The notes beneath the pieces are model-generated. The model was not told the origin of the DNA. It saw only the letters and a list, made by a program, of their open reading frames with translations, and searched no databases. A program made the translations under genes and the position numbers. From Azorinus chamasolen (lineage: Eukaryota; Mollusca; Bivalvia; Cardiida; Solecurtidae): a stretch of 64,000 nt of DNA. Every line of letters begins with the position of its first letter. The first letter of the stretch is position 1. Location: assembly GCA_963576725.1 (NCBI GenBank), contig OY755243.1:74484106-74548105 (forward strand). The letters run 5' to 3'. Shown piece after piece: positions 11,501-19,679 of the stretch.

Positions 11501-14500
11501 ATGCAAACAGATTTGGTCATATGATAGCCTAGGAGGGAATGGGTTAATAAGAGTTATTTTAAGTATTCTCACCAATACCAAGTTGCATTCAACACATATT
11601 TGCTAGGATAGGCATCACTTAGAAAAATATTGATATACATGAGAAACCCCAAATTCAGAAACTTGTTATAATGGCTACAGTAGTAAATAAATTAAACCGA
11701 ACAGCAGGTTATTATTAGCAAAAGTAAAGATATAAATTCTAAGATAACACTTTAAGAGGCGCGATTCCTTCGAAAGCATTAGGCAGGAACAAAGCGGCAA
11801 CATGCGTGACTATGTTTTGCCAATATTACTTCTAAACGGTTTCAGTGAAATCAGACAAACCGCAGAGCTGCAGATAAAGGTGCGTACCCAAATACTACCA
11901 GAAATGGTGTCAAAGCCACCTGATGCTCGCCTGTTTAAAAGTTAAGTCTAAAACGTGTCATATTGAACACAATTTAAACTTAACTGCATCAATATCACAA
12001 CCAAAGGCAACCAAATACCAATTTTAATAAATTTAAAAAGATCATTAAACAAATAAGATACATACCAAAAATGGAAGCCCTATGCCTATTCAGGTTCCAA
12101 TGTAATAGGCAGTTAAAGTTTTTGCAAAAGTAGGTCAAAGGTGAAGGTCAGAAGGGTAAAATTGTTGGCATGGTCATACCAAGTAGAGAAGTCCTATGCC
12201 CATCGCATCCAATATTATAGGCATTAAAGATTTTTGCAAAAGAAGGTCAAAGGTCAAAGTCAAGGTCACATGGTAAAAAAACATTGGTATGGTTGGAAAG
12301 TCTTAAGACAGGAAATATATATCCAAAGTACGGGAGCCCTAGGCCTATTGGTTCCAATGTTATATGCAAGACTTTTGCAAAAGTAGGTCAAATGTTAAGG
12401 TCAATTTCAGAAGGACAAAAATGCTGGCATGGTCGGAAGGGTCTCGACAATATGAACCGTCTCACCAAATTTCAGCATCATAGCACAAATATTAAGCTTT
12501 ATACCAACCCGTCCAAAAAACTTTAACCTGGTGATTTTTGGCTCGCAAAAAAATTAAGTCTTTTGCAAAATTAGGTGAAATGTCAAGGTCATATGGTAAA
12601 AAACATTGGTGTGTTTGAAAAAGTCTTCAGACAGAAAGATACAAATCAAGTATGGAAGTATATGCATTTAAAAACTTTTGCAAAAGTAGGTCAAAGGTCA
12701 AGGTCAGAAAGGCAAACATATTGGCATGGTCATACCAGGTATGGAAGCCCTAGGCCTAATTGTTGCAATGCTATAGGCATTTAAACACTTTTGCAAACGC
12801 AAGTCAAAGGTCAAGGTCACATGGTAAAAACAATGGTATGGTTGGAAAAGTCTTAAGACATGAAAGTTGCATACCAAGTATGGAAGCCCTTGGCCTACCA
12901 GTTCAAATTTTAGAGGCATTAAAAAAAGTTTGCAAAAGTAGGTCAAAGGTCAAAGTAACATGGCAAAAACAATATGGTTGGAAAGATCTTAACACAAGAA
13001 AGTTGCATACCAAGTATGGAAGCCTTTGGCCCATTGGTTCAAATGTTATAGGCATTTAAAGATGTTTGCAAAAGTAGGTCAAAGGTCACGGTCAAGGTCA
13101 GGAGGGAAAAAAGATCATACCAAATATGGAAGTCCTAGGCCTATTGGTTCCAATAATATAGGCATTTAAGATTTTTTCAAAAGTAGGTCGAAGGTCAAGG
13201 CCAGAAGGGCAAACAATAATATTTAAAGATTTTTGCAAAAGTAGGTCAAATGTCAAGGCCAGGAGGGCAAAAAAGTCGACATGATCATACCAAATAGGGA
13301 AGCCCTATGTCTATTGGTTCAAATACTATAGGCATTTAAAGATTTTTGCAAAAGTAGGTCAAATGTCAAGGTCAATGTCAGGAGGGCAAAAAGGTGGGCA
13401 TGATCATACCAACTATTGAAGGCCTATGCCTATTGGTTCCAATAATATAGGCATTTAAAGATTTTTTTCAAAAGTAGGTCGAAGGTCAATGTCAGAAGGG
13501 CAAACAATAATATTGTTGTAAAAGTCTTAACACAAGAAAGTTGCATACCAAGTATGGAAGCCCTAGGTCTATTGGTTCAAATACTATAGGCATTTAAAGA
13601 TTTTTGCAAAAGTAGGTCAAAGGTCAAGGTCAAGGTCAGAAGGGCAAAAATATTGGCATGGTCATACATGTATGGAAGCCCTAGGCCAAATGGCTCCAAT
13701 AATATAGGTATTTAAAGATCTTTGCAAAAGTAGGTCAAAGGTCAACGTCAAGGTCAGAAGGGCAAAAATGCTGGCATGGTCGGAAGGGTCTCGACAATAT
13801 GAACCTTCTCACCAAATTTCAGCATCATAACACAAATATTAAGCTTTATACCAACCCGTCCAAAAAACTTTAACCTGGTGATTTTTGGCTCGCAAAAAAA
13901 TTAAGTCCAAAACATGTCAAAAATTGATAAAATCGAAAAATATTTTTAATGTTTAACTTCATAGCAGCAATATTTGACCTCAAATGAACTTCCATACAAA
14001 ATTTCAGCATCCTAGTACAAATATTCTGTTTTAAAACAACCCGTCCAAAAAACTTTAACCTGGTGATTTGTGGCCAAAAGGACTAAGTCCAAAACATGTC
14101 AAAAATTAATAAAATTGAAAAATATTTTTAATGTTTAACTTCATAACAGCAATATGTTTCCTCAAATGAACTTCCATACAAAATTTCAGCATCCTAGCAC
14201 AAATATTAAGCTTTAAAACAACCCGTCCAAAAAACTTTAACCTGGTGATTTGTGGCCAAAAGGACTAAGTCCAAAACATGTCAAAAAGTGATAAAATTGA
14301 AAAATATTTTTAATGTTTAACTTTATAACAGCAATATATTACCTCAAATGAACTTCCATACAAAATTTCAGCATCCTAGTACAAATATTAAGCTTTAAAA
14401 CAACCCGTCCAAACAACTTTAACCTTGGCCACGCTCACGCCCACGCTCACGCTCACGCTCACGCTCACGCTCACGCCGGCGGTATAGCATAAGCTCTACT

Positions 14501-17500
14501 GTTCTACGAACAGGCGAGCTAAAAATCGTAATTTCTCCAACAAATCCTTTCTTGTGACCACTCGTTAGAACCGACTTTTTGAGGCAGTATAGGGATCAGT
14601 GGAGAAATAAAGGAGATATTCTTGAAAAATGTTAGATTTACGAATCTTACCTAGAGCTTTGAAGCCGTATTGACAAATAGGGAACGTAAACAATCAAAGC
14701 TTCTCTATAACACCCTCATTGGTGGGATGCATTTTGCAGAGCTATGATAATTATGTTTACGGAGAAACTAAAGAGTGTAGACAAAGATTAGTCAATGTAT
14801 GTGGAGATGTCAGTGTGTGTCATACAGCAAACCCCCTCTTTAACGGCCACTAAATTGTCTTAATTAGTTGGTATTAAGGGCAGGTGGTTGCTTATAGGAC
14901 GGTGAAAGTAAAACAGAACGTTCCTATAGGAGCGGTCTGTTTTACTTTCACCTTGCTTTAAGTAGCCACCTGCCTTTAACACAAAATATATTATGTAATT
15001 TAGTGGCCGTTATAGAGAGGTTTTTACTGAAATACGTGCAAGGATAAGCCGGACGTAAGTCATGGGATGTCTCGTCTCAAATATAGTTTAGTATGAGATA
15101 CACGTAACTATAATTGTTTCTTACACGTATTCATTTTATTTCAAATTTAAAGGTTCACTTTATATGGATTTTGCAGAATATTAAAGCATTCAATCTACAT
15201 ACACTATAAATGTTTCATTTTTAGAAATGACGCCATAGAATTACAATATCTTGCTTAGTAACATGAACAACACATTCATTAAACAAAACAGCTTGTTGAC
15301 ACTTACAACTCTGAGTTCTCTTTGGACTATTCCAAAATTCAAACATGTCAAGCTTATAATGAATATTTACGGATATTTTAACCGTTGCAATGCTGAATTT
15401 TCATATGAAGTACTACAAAATTCAAACAGGTCAAGCTGATGGTGAATATTTAGGATTTTTTCTAAGGAAAAGTGTAACATGACAAACAGTGCAGACCCTG
15501 ATGAGAGGACTTATCTGGGAGCCCTCTGATCTTGGTCTACATTGTTTGCATTAGTAACACAGGGCCCGCACTGTAATGGTTACACTTTAATGCTGACTGC
15601 CATATACCATCGTGTTTTCGGATGTTGTACACAAAAACAGAAATTTACCTGTCATAATGGCTATAAATACCTAAATGGAAAACAAGCGGGAGATAATATG
15701 AACAAGAATGACAACTCTTACCCTTGCATGACCGTTTGTCAAGTGCTAGGTTGTATCCCTTGTTGCAGCTACACGTATATGAACCCACAGTGTTGTGACA
15801 ATTATGTTGACAATTGGAACTACCGGCGGTACATTCATTTATGTCTGCGCATAAAGAAATGCAAGTTAGAACACCTTTGCAATTGTACATTTAATTTAAT
15901 TAGAATATTCTATGCCAAGTCGTTTATTAGTTATCGATCGGAAACCATCGATCTACCGACCGACAGACCGTGTCGGTCCGACCACCGACAGACCGACCGA
16001 CATGTTCAAAGCAATATACCCAAACAGGGGGGTATAAAAATCTGGTTAGGCATGGCAGAAAAAGGCTGCCGACAATATTTCATTTGTTAAAATTATAATT
16101 CAAGAAGAAAAAGACGAATCAAAAGTAAAGCTCAGGACTAAATTCTATATGCTAAAATTACGAAAGGGGAGATAATTCAATAACGAAATGACAAATCAAA
16201 GCTGAAATCGCAATTGCACAACTTCGGAAGTGATCAACAATACTACATATTTTAACACGAGCCGCGTGCGGCGCAAATGCTCGTCTGATTTGGTGATTGT
16301 CCAGCTAAATTAAAACAACTTAAAAAAATAAAGGGTCATAACTTGAAATCAAGAGTTATGATTCTTATGTAGGGGCCTTCCCTTCAATGAGATCTACAGT
16401 AGTACAACGATCAGATGGCGTTGTTTACAAAACAGTGTGTATGTAAACACAGAAAATTAACGATAAGTACAAATGTGGCATGTATATATTAGGATAGGAA
16501 GCAGTGGTGTAGTGGTTATGCAGTCAACTGGACTAACCTATACATTATGTCGCAGTTTAATTTATCGTTAATTTTCTGTGTTTACATACGTACTATTTTG
16601 TAAACAACGCCATCTGATCGTTGTACTACTGTACTAGCCTATGAAGTTCCATGTTGATACCTCTTATACGTTTCGAGTAATGAGCTACATTAAAGTGTTT
16701 GCACGCCGACGACGACGACGACGCCTACGACCCAGTGATCATAATACCTCGACTTTTCTTCGTTACAGACGAGCTAAAATCGTTGCGTTGAAGGGTGGCA
16801 GAATAAAGCTCTGGACAAAATTCCATCTACAGACGGACGGACATACGGACGGAGTGATTCCAATATACCCCTACACTTCCTTGTGGGGGTATCAGAACTC
16901 CTGTATATATACACACACTTGTTTATATAAACATACCTCTGCAGGTTTTATCATCACTGTTTAGACTATATCCTTCATTGCAGGCACATCGAAATGACCC
17001 AGGTAGGTTTTCACATTTCTGCTGACACCCTCCATTGTTGGTAAAACACTCGTTAATATCTGAAACATACAAATTCATACGTGAACAAGAATTTGTGTGA
17101 TCTGGCTACTAACCATACATGTATTTTTATTACTTGGATTTTTGCCATAAAGTATTTTTTGTGTGTGACCTAAATCTTACCTAAACACGTTTTTCCATCA
17201 GAGTTGAGTATATATCCGTCTTTGCAAGAGCAACGGAAAGACCCATGTGTGTTGGTACAAATCTGCGCACAGCCCCCATTTCCTGAAGAGCACTCGTTTA
17301 TATCTGTATCGAAAAAAAAGAAAACATAGAGATTTATAGATTTAGCTGACTAGTTAAAGTAAATTTGCCAATCAGTGTTTATATTTGCTAATGAAATTTG
17401 TAAAACAAATAGTTCAGACCTAGATTATCCATGAACCCTCACATGTCTATCTGTACACTGTTTACAAATGACGGCACGTGCTTGTCCACCCTATAAAGAC

Positions 17501-18210
17501 CCCATTATGCACTTGGTTGAATCTTAATTACGTGTGTCTACGTACAAAGATATTTACTAAACGGTCAATAGCGGATGGCGATAGAAGTTATATAATAAAA
17601 CATTTCATGTATGATATCATTATGATAGTACTTTATTTATATGTACAGTAAAACCTCTCTATGACGGCCACTAAATTGTGTTAATAAGTTGGTATTTAGG
17701 ACAGGTGGCTGCTTAAAGCAAGGTGAAAGTAAAACAGAACGCTCCTATAAGAGCGTTCTGTTTTACTTTCACCTTGCTTTAAGCAGCCACATGACTTTAA
17801 CACAAAATGCTTGATGCAATTTAGTGGCCGTTATAGAGAAGTTTTACTTTACATCAAGTACGCCCAGTACAGAGAAATGATTTTAAGACACATTCCGTGC
17901 ATGGCGGACGTGTTTCTATTAGTTTCGGAGGTATTCCTTTTTGCGATTAAAACAACTCTTCCCTCATCATATGTTTTAGCACTATGTTAGTTCCGAATCT
18001 AAAGTAATTTTGGAACGCAAATTTGGCGAAAATATGACAAGTCTACATATATAGTCTACAACTCGTTTCTAACAAACGGTTCCAAACTGTGTGTATTTTC
18101 TTTATATTTACCTGCACACTGTGGACGTTCAAACCCTGTTTTGCAGTCACAACTATTTGGGGCAGTGCAAGTCCCACCGTTAGGGCAGTTTGTCAACCCA
18201 TAGCAGACAG
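1602..18210 (-). CDS. multi-EGF-domain extracellular protein, 3' part (10 exons)
   Basis: The exons are joined 18210..18112, 17303..17181, 17059..16937, 15844..15722, 11303..11181, 10857..10735, 9230..9108, 5618..5505, 3179..3057, 2545..1602. Every exon has an AG acceptor and a GT donor, and every junction is phase 1, so the frame stays open throughout and ends at TGA. The protein has nine EGF-like modules. Seven match the calcium-binding type: an acidic D-x-N/D-E-C start, six cysteines and G-S-F/Y-x-C-x-C. One is the compact N-G-G-T-C type, and the first resembles the short EGF of tenascin or VWDE proteins. The last ~314 residues match no domain I recognise. One module per phase-1 exon is usual for exon-shuffled extracellular proteins. 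Known relatives (fibrillin, VWDE or matrilin-like) act outside the cell in adhesion or matrix. No signal peptide or start is visible, so the 5' part is missing. A fibrillin- or VWDE-like identity is inference only. Confidence 0.85.
2718..2960. mobile_element. TTAA MITE, family B, in last intron
   Basis: CCCTTTCCCTGATGAATATT on the left and GGGAAAGGGG on the right. Centre: agacggctcctataggagcc palindrome inside aaacagag...ctctgttt arms. It lies in the intron between exons 3057-3179 and 1602-2545. Confidence 0.85.
3057..3179 (-). CDS. exon: calcium-binding EGF module (last)
   Basis: A 123-nt phase 1-1 exon: [12 protein letters not shown] start, [11 protein letters not shown] core, L-N-S-N-G-I-S-C end. 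Acceptor ttgaag, donor GTACAA. The usual G-Y-x-L after the fifth cysteine is replaced by D-N-R-T-L. It joins in phase 1 to the terminal exon, giving a glycine at the junction. Confidence 0.9.
3195..3487. mobile_element. TA-flanked MITE, family A, complete
   Basis: Ends CAGTAGAACCTCTATATCTC and its inverse (..agttcaactg), flanked by TA. It holds the gcttaatgcaggttaaaagt palindrome core. Left end is only ~15 bp beyond the acceptor of exon 3057-3179, so it covers the branch-point zone of that intron. CAGTNGAACC-type ends on TA fit the pogo/Tc1-mariner superfamily (inference). Confidence 0.85.
3595..3700. mobile_element. TTAA MITE, family F, left part
   Basis: TTAA (3591-3594) then CCCTTCGCTTGCTGAATTTT, matching the end of the complete copies at 5209-5393 and 44811-45052. 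The right part is missing. Confidence 0.7.
3701..4859. other. intron, no exon found; purine-rich tract and G run
   Basis: No coding exon is supported. It contains a purine-rich tract (~4325-4400, gagagagacagac type) and a run of 13 G at 4713-4725. Open frames across the tract are low-complexity shadows. Confidence 0.5.
4860..5063. mobile_element. TA-flanked MITE, family G, complete
   Basis: CAGTAAAACCTCTCTTAACC and its inverse are flanked by TA on both sides (4858-4859, 5064-5065). The centre is a near-perfect palindrome, gcttaatgcagggtgaaggt around cctctagg. Confidence 0.9.
5209..5393. mobile_element. TTAA MITE, family F, without central hairpin
   Basis: CCCTTCGCTTGCTATTCACG to agcaagcgaaggg, flanked by TTAA (5205-5208, 5394-5397). 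At 5243-5255 it has only tgtactatgtaca, where the copy at 44811-45052 has a 70-bp hairpin. Confidence 0.88.
5505..5618 (-). CDS. exon: EGF module, N-G-G-T-C type
   Basis: A 114-nt phase 1-1 exon: [16 protein letters not shown] start and [12 protein letters not shown] end. This compact class (as in Notch or slit-type EGF) differs from the 41-residue modules around it. Acceptor tatctcag, donor GTAAAA. It lies between piggyBac-like MITE remnants. Confidence 0.9.
6110..6262. mobile_element. family G MITE, left end lost
   Basis: Contains the arms ggtgaaagtcatgctcatag and ctttatgtatgactttcaca and the right end tttactgta. It feeds directly into a tandem repeat of its own right end. Confidence 0.7.
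6188..6496. repeat. three tandem copies (~103 bp) of a MITE right end
   Basis: The block attaagcaaccacctgccta ... tttactgtaattatcgtat ... atcgttc is repeated three times, at about 6188, 6290 and 6392. Each includes the MITE terminus and ~35 bp of flanking sequence. Confidence 0.8.
6689..6828. mobile_element. foldback repeat, family D
   Basis: It runs tgggtccatgcttataaaac to ctttataatcatgga with arms carrying gttgagtct and two ctcaaatctgaccaatca blocks. The left arm is shortened, as in the copy at 53086-53187. Confidence 0.8.
6996..7427. mobile_element. TA-flanked MITE, family G, split by a nested family B MITE
   Basis: Left end cattggaacccgtcttaagc, right end aggttcaactg, with TA on both sides. 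At its central ..agcTTAAtg.. the MITE at 7078-7313 is inserted. The part right of the insertion continues the left part. Confidence 0.8.
7078..7313. mobile_element. TTAA MITE, family B, nested
   Basis: Flanked by TTAA at 7074-7077 and 7314-7317. Terminal CCCTTTCCCTGTTGTATATT. Central palindrome of gctcctacaggagc inside AAACAGAG arms. Confidence 0.92.
7482..7730. mobile_element. TTAA MITE, family B
   Basis: Nearly the same sequence as the copy at 7078-7313, only ~165 bp apart and in the same orientation: attttccctgttgtatattc to ataagggaaagggg. Central gctcctataggagc. TTAA flanks are eroded. Confidence 0.88.
7965..8212 (+). repeat. dispersed repeat K, copy 3
   Basis: Blocks cagactcggttttattaaat, ctagcaccgacttaagcggt and acactgagaatgaagtaag in the family order. 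It is cut off on the right by the foldback at 8213. Confidence 0.65.
8213..8393. mobile_element. foldback repeat, family D, complete
   Basis: Near-perfect palindrome: tgggtccatgcttataaagc to gttttataagcatggaccca. The arms hold gattggtcagatttgag and its inverse (CCAAT-box-like). ~181 bp, no coding potential. Confidence 0.9.
8400..8620 (+). repeat. dispersed repeat K, copy 4
   Basis: Directly follows the foldback: ccaaagccaaagcagcaatg, ttgagtttgttcatgagcag, cctagcacctgcttaagcgt. Same orientation as copy 3, so the foldback sits between two tandem K copies. Confidence 0.65.
8830..9060. repeat. dispersed repeat J
   Basis: caaaccctactctatgacca and its inverse ggtcacagtatagggtttg form a weak foldback, followed by gagaaatgacgattttaaca. 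The same family occurs at 10500, 14520, 22380, 24065 and 43845. It begins ~48 bp after the 9108 donor. Confidence 0.6.
9108..9230 (-). CDS. exon: calcium-binding EGF module
   Basis: A 123-nt phase 1-1 exon: [12 protein letters not shown] start, [11 protein letters not shown] core, E-L-N-N-N-G-K-T-C end. The acceptor is tttgaag and the donor is the strong consensus GTAAGT. The frame stays open into the intron, so the donor rather than a stop sets the exon end. Confidence 0.92.
9345..9559. mobile_element. family G MITE
   Basis: Ends cagtacaaactgttttaagc and its decayed inverse. Centre agcttaatgcaggtcaattg ... cctgcattaagcaa. Lies just upstream (gene sense) of exon 9108-9230. Confidence 0.75.
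9608..10297. mobile_element. family G MITE interrupted by a 495-bp element
   Basis: Left end ctgtaaaacccatccaatgc, right end ttagagggggtttactg, TA at both ends. The central gcTTAAtgcagg site is split at the TTAA by the element at 9679-10173. Confidence 0.88.
9679..10173. mobile_element. 495-bp TTAA element, family H, copy 1
   Basis: Flanked by TTAA (9675-9678, 10174-10177). Ends agaggaagtccctacaatga and tgtagggacatcccct are inverted repeats. A second copy of exactly the same length, inverted, lies at 44127-44621. No frame. TTAA target suggests piggyBac-type mobilisation (inference). Confidence 0.9.
10500..10625. repeat. dispersed repeat J
   Basis: ggtttggtggagaaatgtca and acttgagtacgcaccattat blocks shared with 22380 and 43845 copies. 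It lies ~110 bp past the donor of exon 10735-10857. Confidence 0.6.
10735..10857 (-). CDS. exon: EGF module with D-D-N-E-C start
   Basis: A 123-nt phase 1-1 exon: [12 protein letters not shown] start, [11 protein letters not shown] core, H-G-H-K-H-N-C end. The acceptor is atttcag and the donor is GTAAAT. The glycine-serine step before the fourth cysteine is G-T here, and the loop before the last cysteine is rich in histidine, unlike its neighbours. Confidence 0.92.
10987..11129. mobile_element. foldback repeat, family D, in a short intron
   Basis: catccatgcttataaagctt to gttttataagcatggaccc. It makes up 143 bp of the 323-bp intron between exons 11181-11303 and 10735-10857. Confidence 0.88.
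11181..11303 (-). CDS. exon: EGF module with D-E-D-E-C start
   Basis: A 123-nt phase 1-1 exon starting [12 protein letters not shown], with [11 protein letters not shown] core and T-L-Q-P-D-Q-S-T-C end. It has six cysteines, a tttcag acceptor and a GTACAT donor. A foldback MITE ends only ~50 bp past its donor, inside the 323-bp intron. Confidence 0.92.
11345..11543. mobile_element. TTAA MITE, family C
   Basis: Central palindrome gaaaccattgtgataaatag ... caatggtttc. Right end ggagggaatggg before TTAA (11544-11547). The left end is decayed. It starts ~40 bp upstream of the 11303 acceptor. Confidence 0.82.
11548..12059. other. intron sequence, nothing recognised
   Basis: No frame, exon signal or repeat family could be supported here; it is AT-rich intron between the MITE and the tandem array. 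Confidence 0.4.
12060..13760 (+). repeat. degenerate tandem array rich in AGGTCA half-sites
   Basis: About 14 units of ~110-140 bp. Each has a gtaggtcaaaggtcaaggtc core, gaagggcaaaaa, a ggcatggtcataccaagtat-type block, tggaagccctaggcctattg, and ataggcatttaaagattttt. The core contains AGGTCA-A-AGGTCA (a DR1) intact in at least six units. It fills the 4.4-kb intron of the EGF gene with the next array. Confidence 0.88.
13761..14425 (+). repeat. tandem array, ~145-170-bp units
   Basis: Three to four units of accaaatttcagcatcataa ... caacccgtccaaaaaacttt, aacctggtgattt, aagtccaaaacatgtcaaaa, ttgaaaaatatttttaatgt. A related unit also sits at ~12440-12560 inside the preceding array, so both arrays belong to one composite element. 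Confidence 0.82.
14426..14524 (+). repeat. CACGCT microsatellite and hairpin tail of a repeat element
   Basis: A (CACGCT)n run is followed by tagcataagctctactgttc and a short hairpin ending gagctaaaaa. The hairpin plus CTAA end resembles a Helitron 3' terminus; this would be the 3' end of the composite tandem repeat on the left. Inference. Confidence 0.55.
14520..14640. repeat. dispersed repeat J
   Basis: tgtgaccactcgttagaacc and ggcagtatagggatcagtgg match the J foldback half. Partial copy. Confidence 0.5.
14825..15029. mobile_element. TA-flanked MITE, family G
   Basis: cagcaaaccccctctttaac to gagaggtttttactg, with gtggccgttatagaga / ctttaacggccac subterminal repeats. Central palindrome gaacgttcctataggagcgg. 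Nearly the same as 17646-17849. Confidence 0.88.
15483..15552. mobile_element. isolated hairpin module
   Basis: aaacagtgcagaccctgatg and its inverse (ggtctacattgttt) without recognisable TTAA ends. Same arms as the centres of MITE families B and E. Confidence 0.6.
15722..15844 (-). CDS. exon: calcium-binding EGF module
   Basis: A 123-nt phase 1-1 exon: [12 protein letters not shown] start, [11 protein letters not shown] core, [13 protein letters not shown] end. The acceptor is gcgcag and the donor is GTAAGAG. A plus-strand open frame across this exon is only its shadow. A 4.4-kb intron full of tandem repeats separates it from the next exon. Confidence 0.92.
15955..16040 (+). repeat. GACCGACAGACC tract with TATACCC hairpin tail
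   Basis: A gaccgaccgacagaccg-type run, then caatatacccaaacaggggg and gtataaaa. The same layout, a GACGGACGGA run then a TATACCCC..GGGGTAT hairpin, ends at 16860-16895 and 31820-31855. Probably shared 3' ends of one repeat family. Confidence 0.55.
16397..16631. mobile_element. TA-flanked foldback MITE with ~70-bp arms
   Basis: CAGTAGTACAACGATCAGAT and its inverse run ~70 bp with only a few mismatches, flanked by TA (16395-16396, 16632-16633). The ~95-bp loop contains a tRNA-like gtggtgtagtggttatgcag. Confidence 0.88.
16685..16895 (+). repeat. GAC-triplet run and hairpin tails
   Basis: (GAC)n then a hairpin ending gagctaaaat (compare 14510-14524), and then a gacggacggacatacggacg run with caatatacccctacacttcc. 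It overlaps no exon and ends ~40 bp past the donor of exon 16937-17059. Confidence 0.5.
16937..17059 (-). CDS. exon: calcium-binding EGF module
   Basis: A 123-nt phase 1-1 exon: [12 protein letters not shown] start, [11 protein letters not shown] core, [13 protein letters not shown] end. All six cysteines are present. The acceptor is gtttcag and the donor is GTATGT. It shares the N-S-D-x-K-T-C ending with the exon at 17181-17303, which suggests a relatively recent duplication of this pair. Confidence 0.92.
17181..17303 (-). CDS. exon: calcium-binding EGF module
   Basis: A 123-nt phase 1-1 exon starting [12 protein letters not shown]. It has a [11 protein letters not shown] core and a [12 protein letters not shown] end. 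The first residues and the N/H and F positions fit the cbEGF calcium-binding consensus. The donor is GTAAGA and the acceptor is gatacag. The intron to the next exon is only 121 bp, so the two modules form a tight pair. Confidence 0.92.
17646..17849. mobile_element. TA-flanked MITE, family G
   Basis: cagtaaaacctctctatgac to agagaagttttactt. Palindromic core agaacgctcctataagagcg in aaagtaaaac arms. It lies in the intron between the two most 5' exons. Confidence 0.9.
18112..18210 (-). CDS. exon: short EGF-like module (first seen)
   Basis: This 99-nt phase 1-1 exon reads [19 protein letters not shown] and then a C-D-C-K-T-G-F...C ending. There is no D-I-N-E-C start, so it is a non-calcium EGF of the kind that precedes cbEGF repeats in VWDE or tenascin-like proteins. 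The acceptor is ..tttacag and the donor is GTAAAT. It is the most 5' exon I could define. No further exon was seen upstream, where MITEs dominate. Confidence 0.8.
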
Positions 18211-18564
18211 CTGTAAATGTATATCAAGGTAAATGTACCGAGTCATGCAGGAAACACTACAAACAAAACACACAGTCGCCCAAACAGCATCATGGCAAAA
18301 TGAACAGCAAATGTATAAATATTAACCCTTTATAAGAATAAATGTGCAATCATCTGCCACGTGATAAGTATTTAATTCATTAATCTTCAATGCTATATAA
18401 ACAAGAGAACTTTTGGCTATATGCCAAGAATTTTAGAATCAATTCTATATAGTCCCATAAGCTAACACTGCATATCCTGATCAGACAGCTCATGCAGCTC
18501 CCTATGCAACGGACAAATATCATTAATACATAAAAATTTAATAGAGGAATTCTTGAGGATCAAC

Positions 18565-18720
18565 ATCCATGCTTATAAAACTTTTTAGTTGAGTCTGGGA
18601 TCGTTCTCAAGTTTTTGATTGGTCAGATTTGAGCCTATGGCCTATGGCTCAAATCTGACCAATCAAAAGCTTGAGAACGATCTCAGACTCAACTAAAAAG
18701 CTTTATAAGCATGGACCCAG
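18565..18720. mobile_element. foldback repeat, family D
   Basis: catccatgcttataaaactt to ctttataagcatggacccag, with arms of ~70 bp and a cctatggcctatgg centre. Confidence 0.9.
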
Positions 18721-18851
18721 ATCTGCCTTGTTTGGTCAAACCCATTCAGTAATATAGGATGATGTTATTTAAAAAGATATTCTCTATTTGCAATTCGTTT
18801 TATAATTGGCAAATTCATTTAAACTATTAGTTTATATGCTTAAAAGAAGTA

Positions 18852-19170
18852 TAGTTGAACTTTGATATCTCGAACTTGGATAACTCGAACTTCGGGATAA
18901 CTCGAACAAAACGTCCAGTCCTTCCAAAACTAACACTACAGAATTGCTCTAAAATGTATCGATACAGATATCTAGACACACATGTGACATATTAATACAG
19001 GTCTAAAGTAATGCTGAAAGCTCCTGTAGGAGCTTTCAGCATTACTTTAGACCTACATTAAGCTGTGGTCTTGACAAATCGTTCAGATGAGAAATCGGAT
19101 AACTCGAACATCTGTTATCTCGAACTAATTTGTACGGTCCCTTGAAATTCGACTTTTCGAAGTTCAACTG
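18852..19170. mobile_element. TA-flanked MITE, family A, complete
   Basis: Ends tagttgaactttgatatctc and cgaagttcaactg, TA flanks. Central palindrome gaaagctcctgtaggagctt inside taatgctgaaag arms. Confidence 0.9.
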
Positions 19171-19390
19171 TATGTCGTGAAAAAAACGATCGAATAAACG
19201 CTGTACGATAGGATTATCTATGTAACCCCGATGTTATTCGCCGATGCTTTAGTATTTATTCGGGATACGTTTTAGTTTCGTAACTGTTCGACATAGGTCG
19301 ATACTATTTTATTGTACAGAAGATATCATAGGTATCGACGAAGACCGTTAACTTTGTATCACAGGTGTATTTTTCGTTGACAATCCTTAA

Positions 19391-19598
19391 CTCTTTGCAC
19401 GCTAAGTAATTTTTCTTCTGCAACAATTGTCGTCTGCTTCAATTCTTCAAATAAACTTTCTCTTATTTCTTTGGAAAAATATGGACAAGATGACAAACAG
19501 TTTTGGATCCTGATGAGACGCCGCATTATGCGGCGTCTCATCTGGATCCAAACTGTTTGCATGGGAGATTACAGATTCACCGCTAGCGTGCAAAAGAG
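19391..19598. mobile_element. TTAA MITE, family E
   Basis: Flanked by TTAA (19387-19390, 19599-19602). Ends ctctttgcacgctaag and gctagcgtgcaaaagag. Central palindrome gagacgccgcattatgcggc inside tttggatcctgat arms. Confidence 0.9.
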
Positions 19599-19679
19599 TT
19601 AAATGAAGGATCGAACATACCTACACGATTTTATGGTTTTTATTGAAAATATGCGTTTATTGCATCCACTGTCACTTAA

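Noticed and set aside
15542..16090. 182-codon plus-strand frame rich in cysteine
   Set aside because: It is the antisense shadow of the EGF exon at 15722-15844, whose splice sites, phase and domain are clear on the minus strand.
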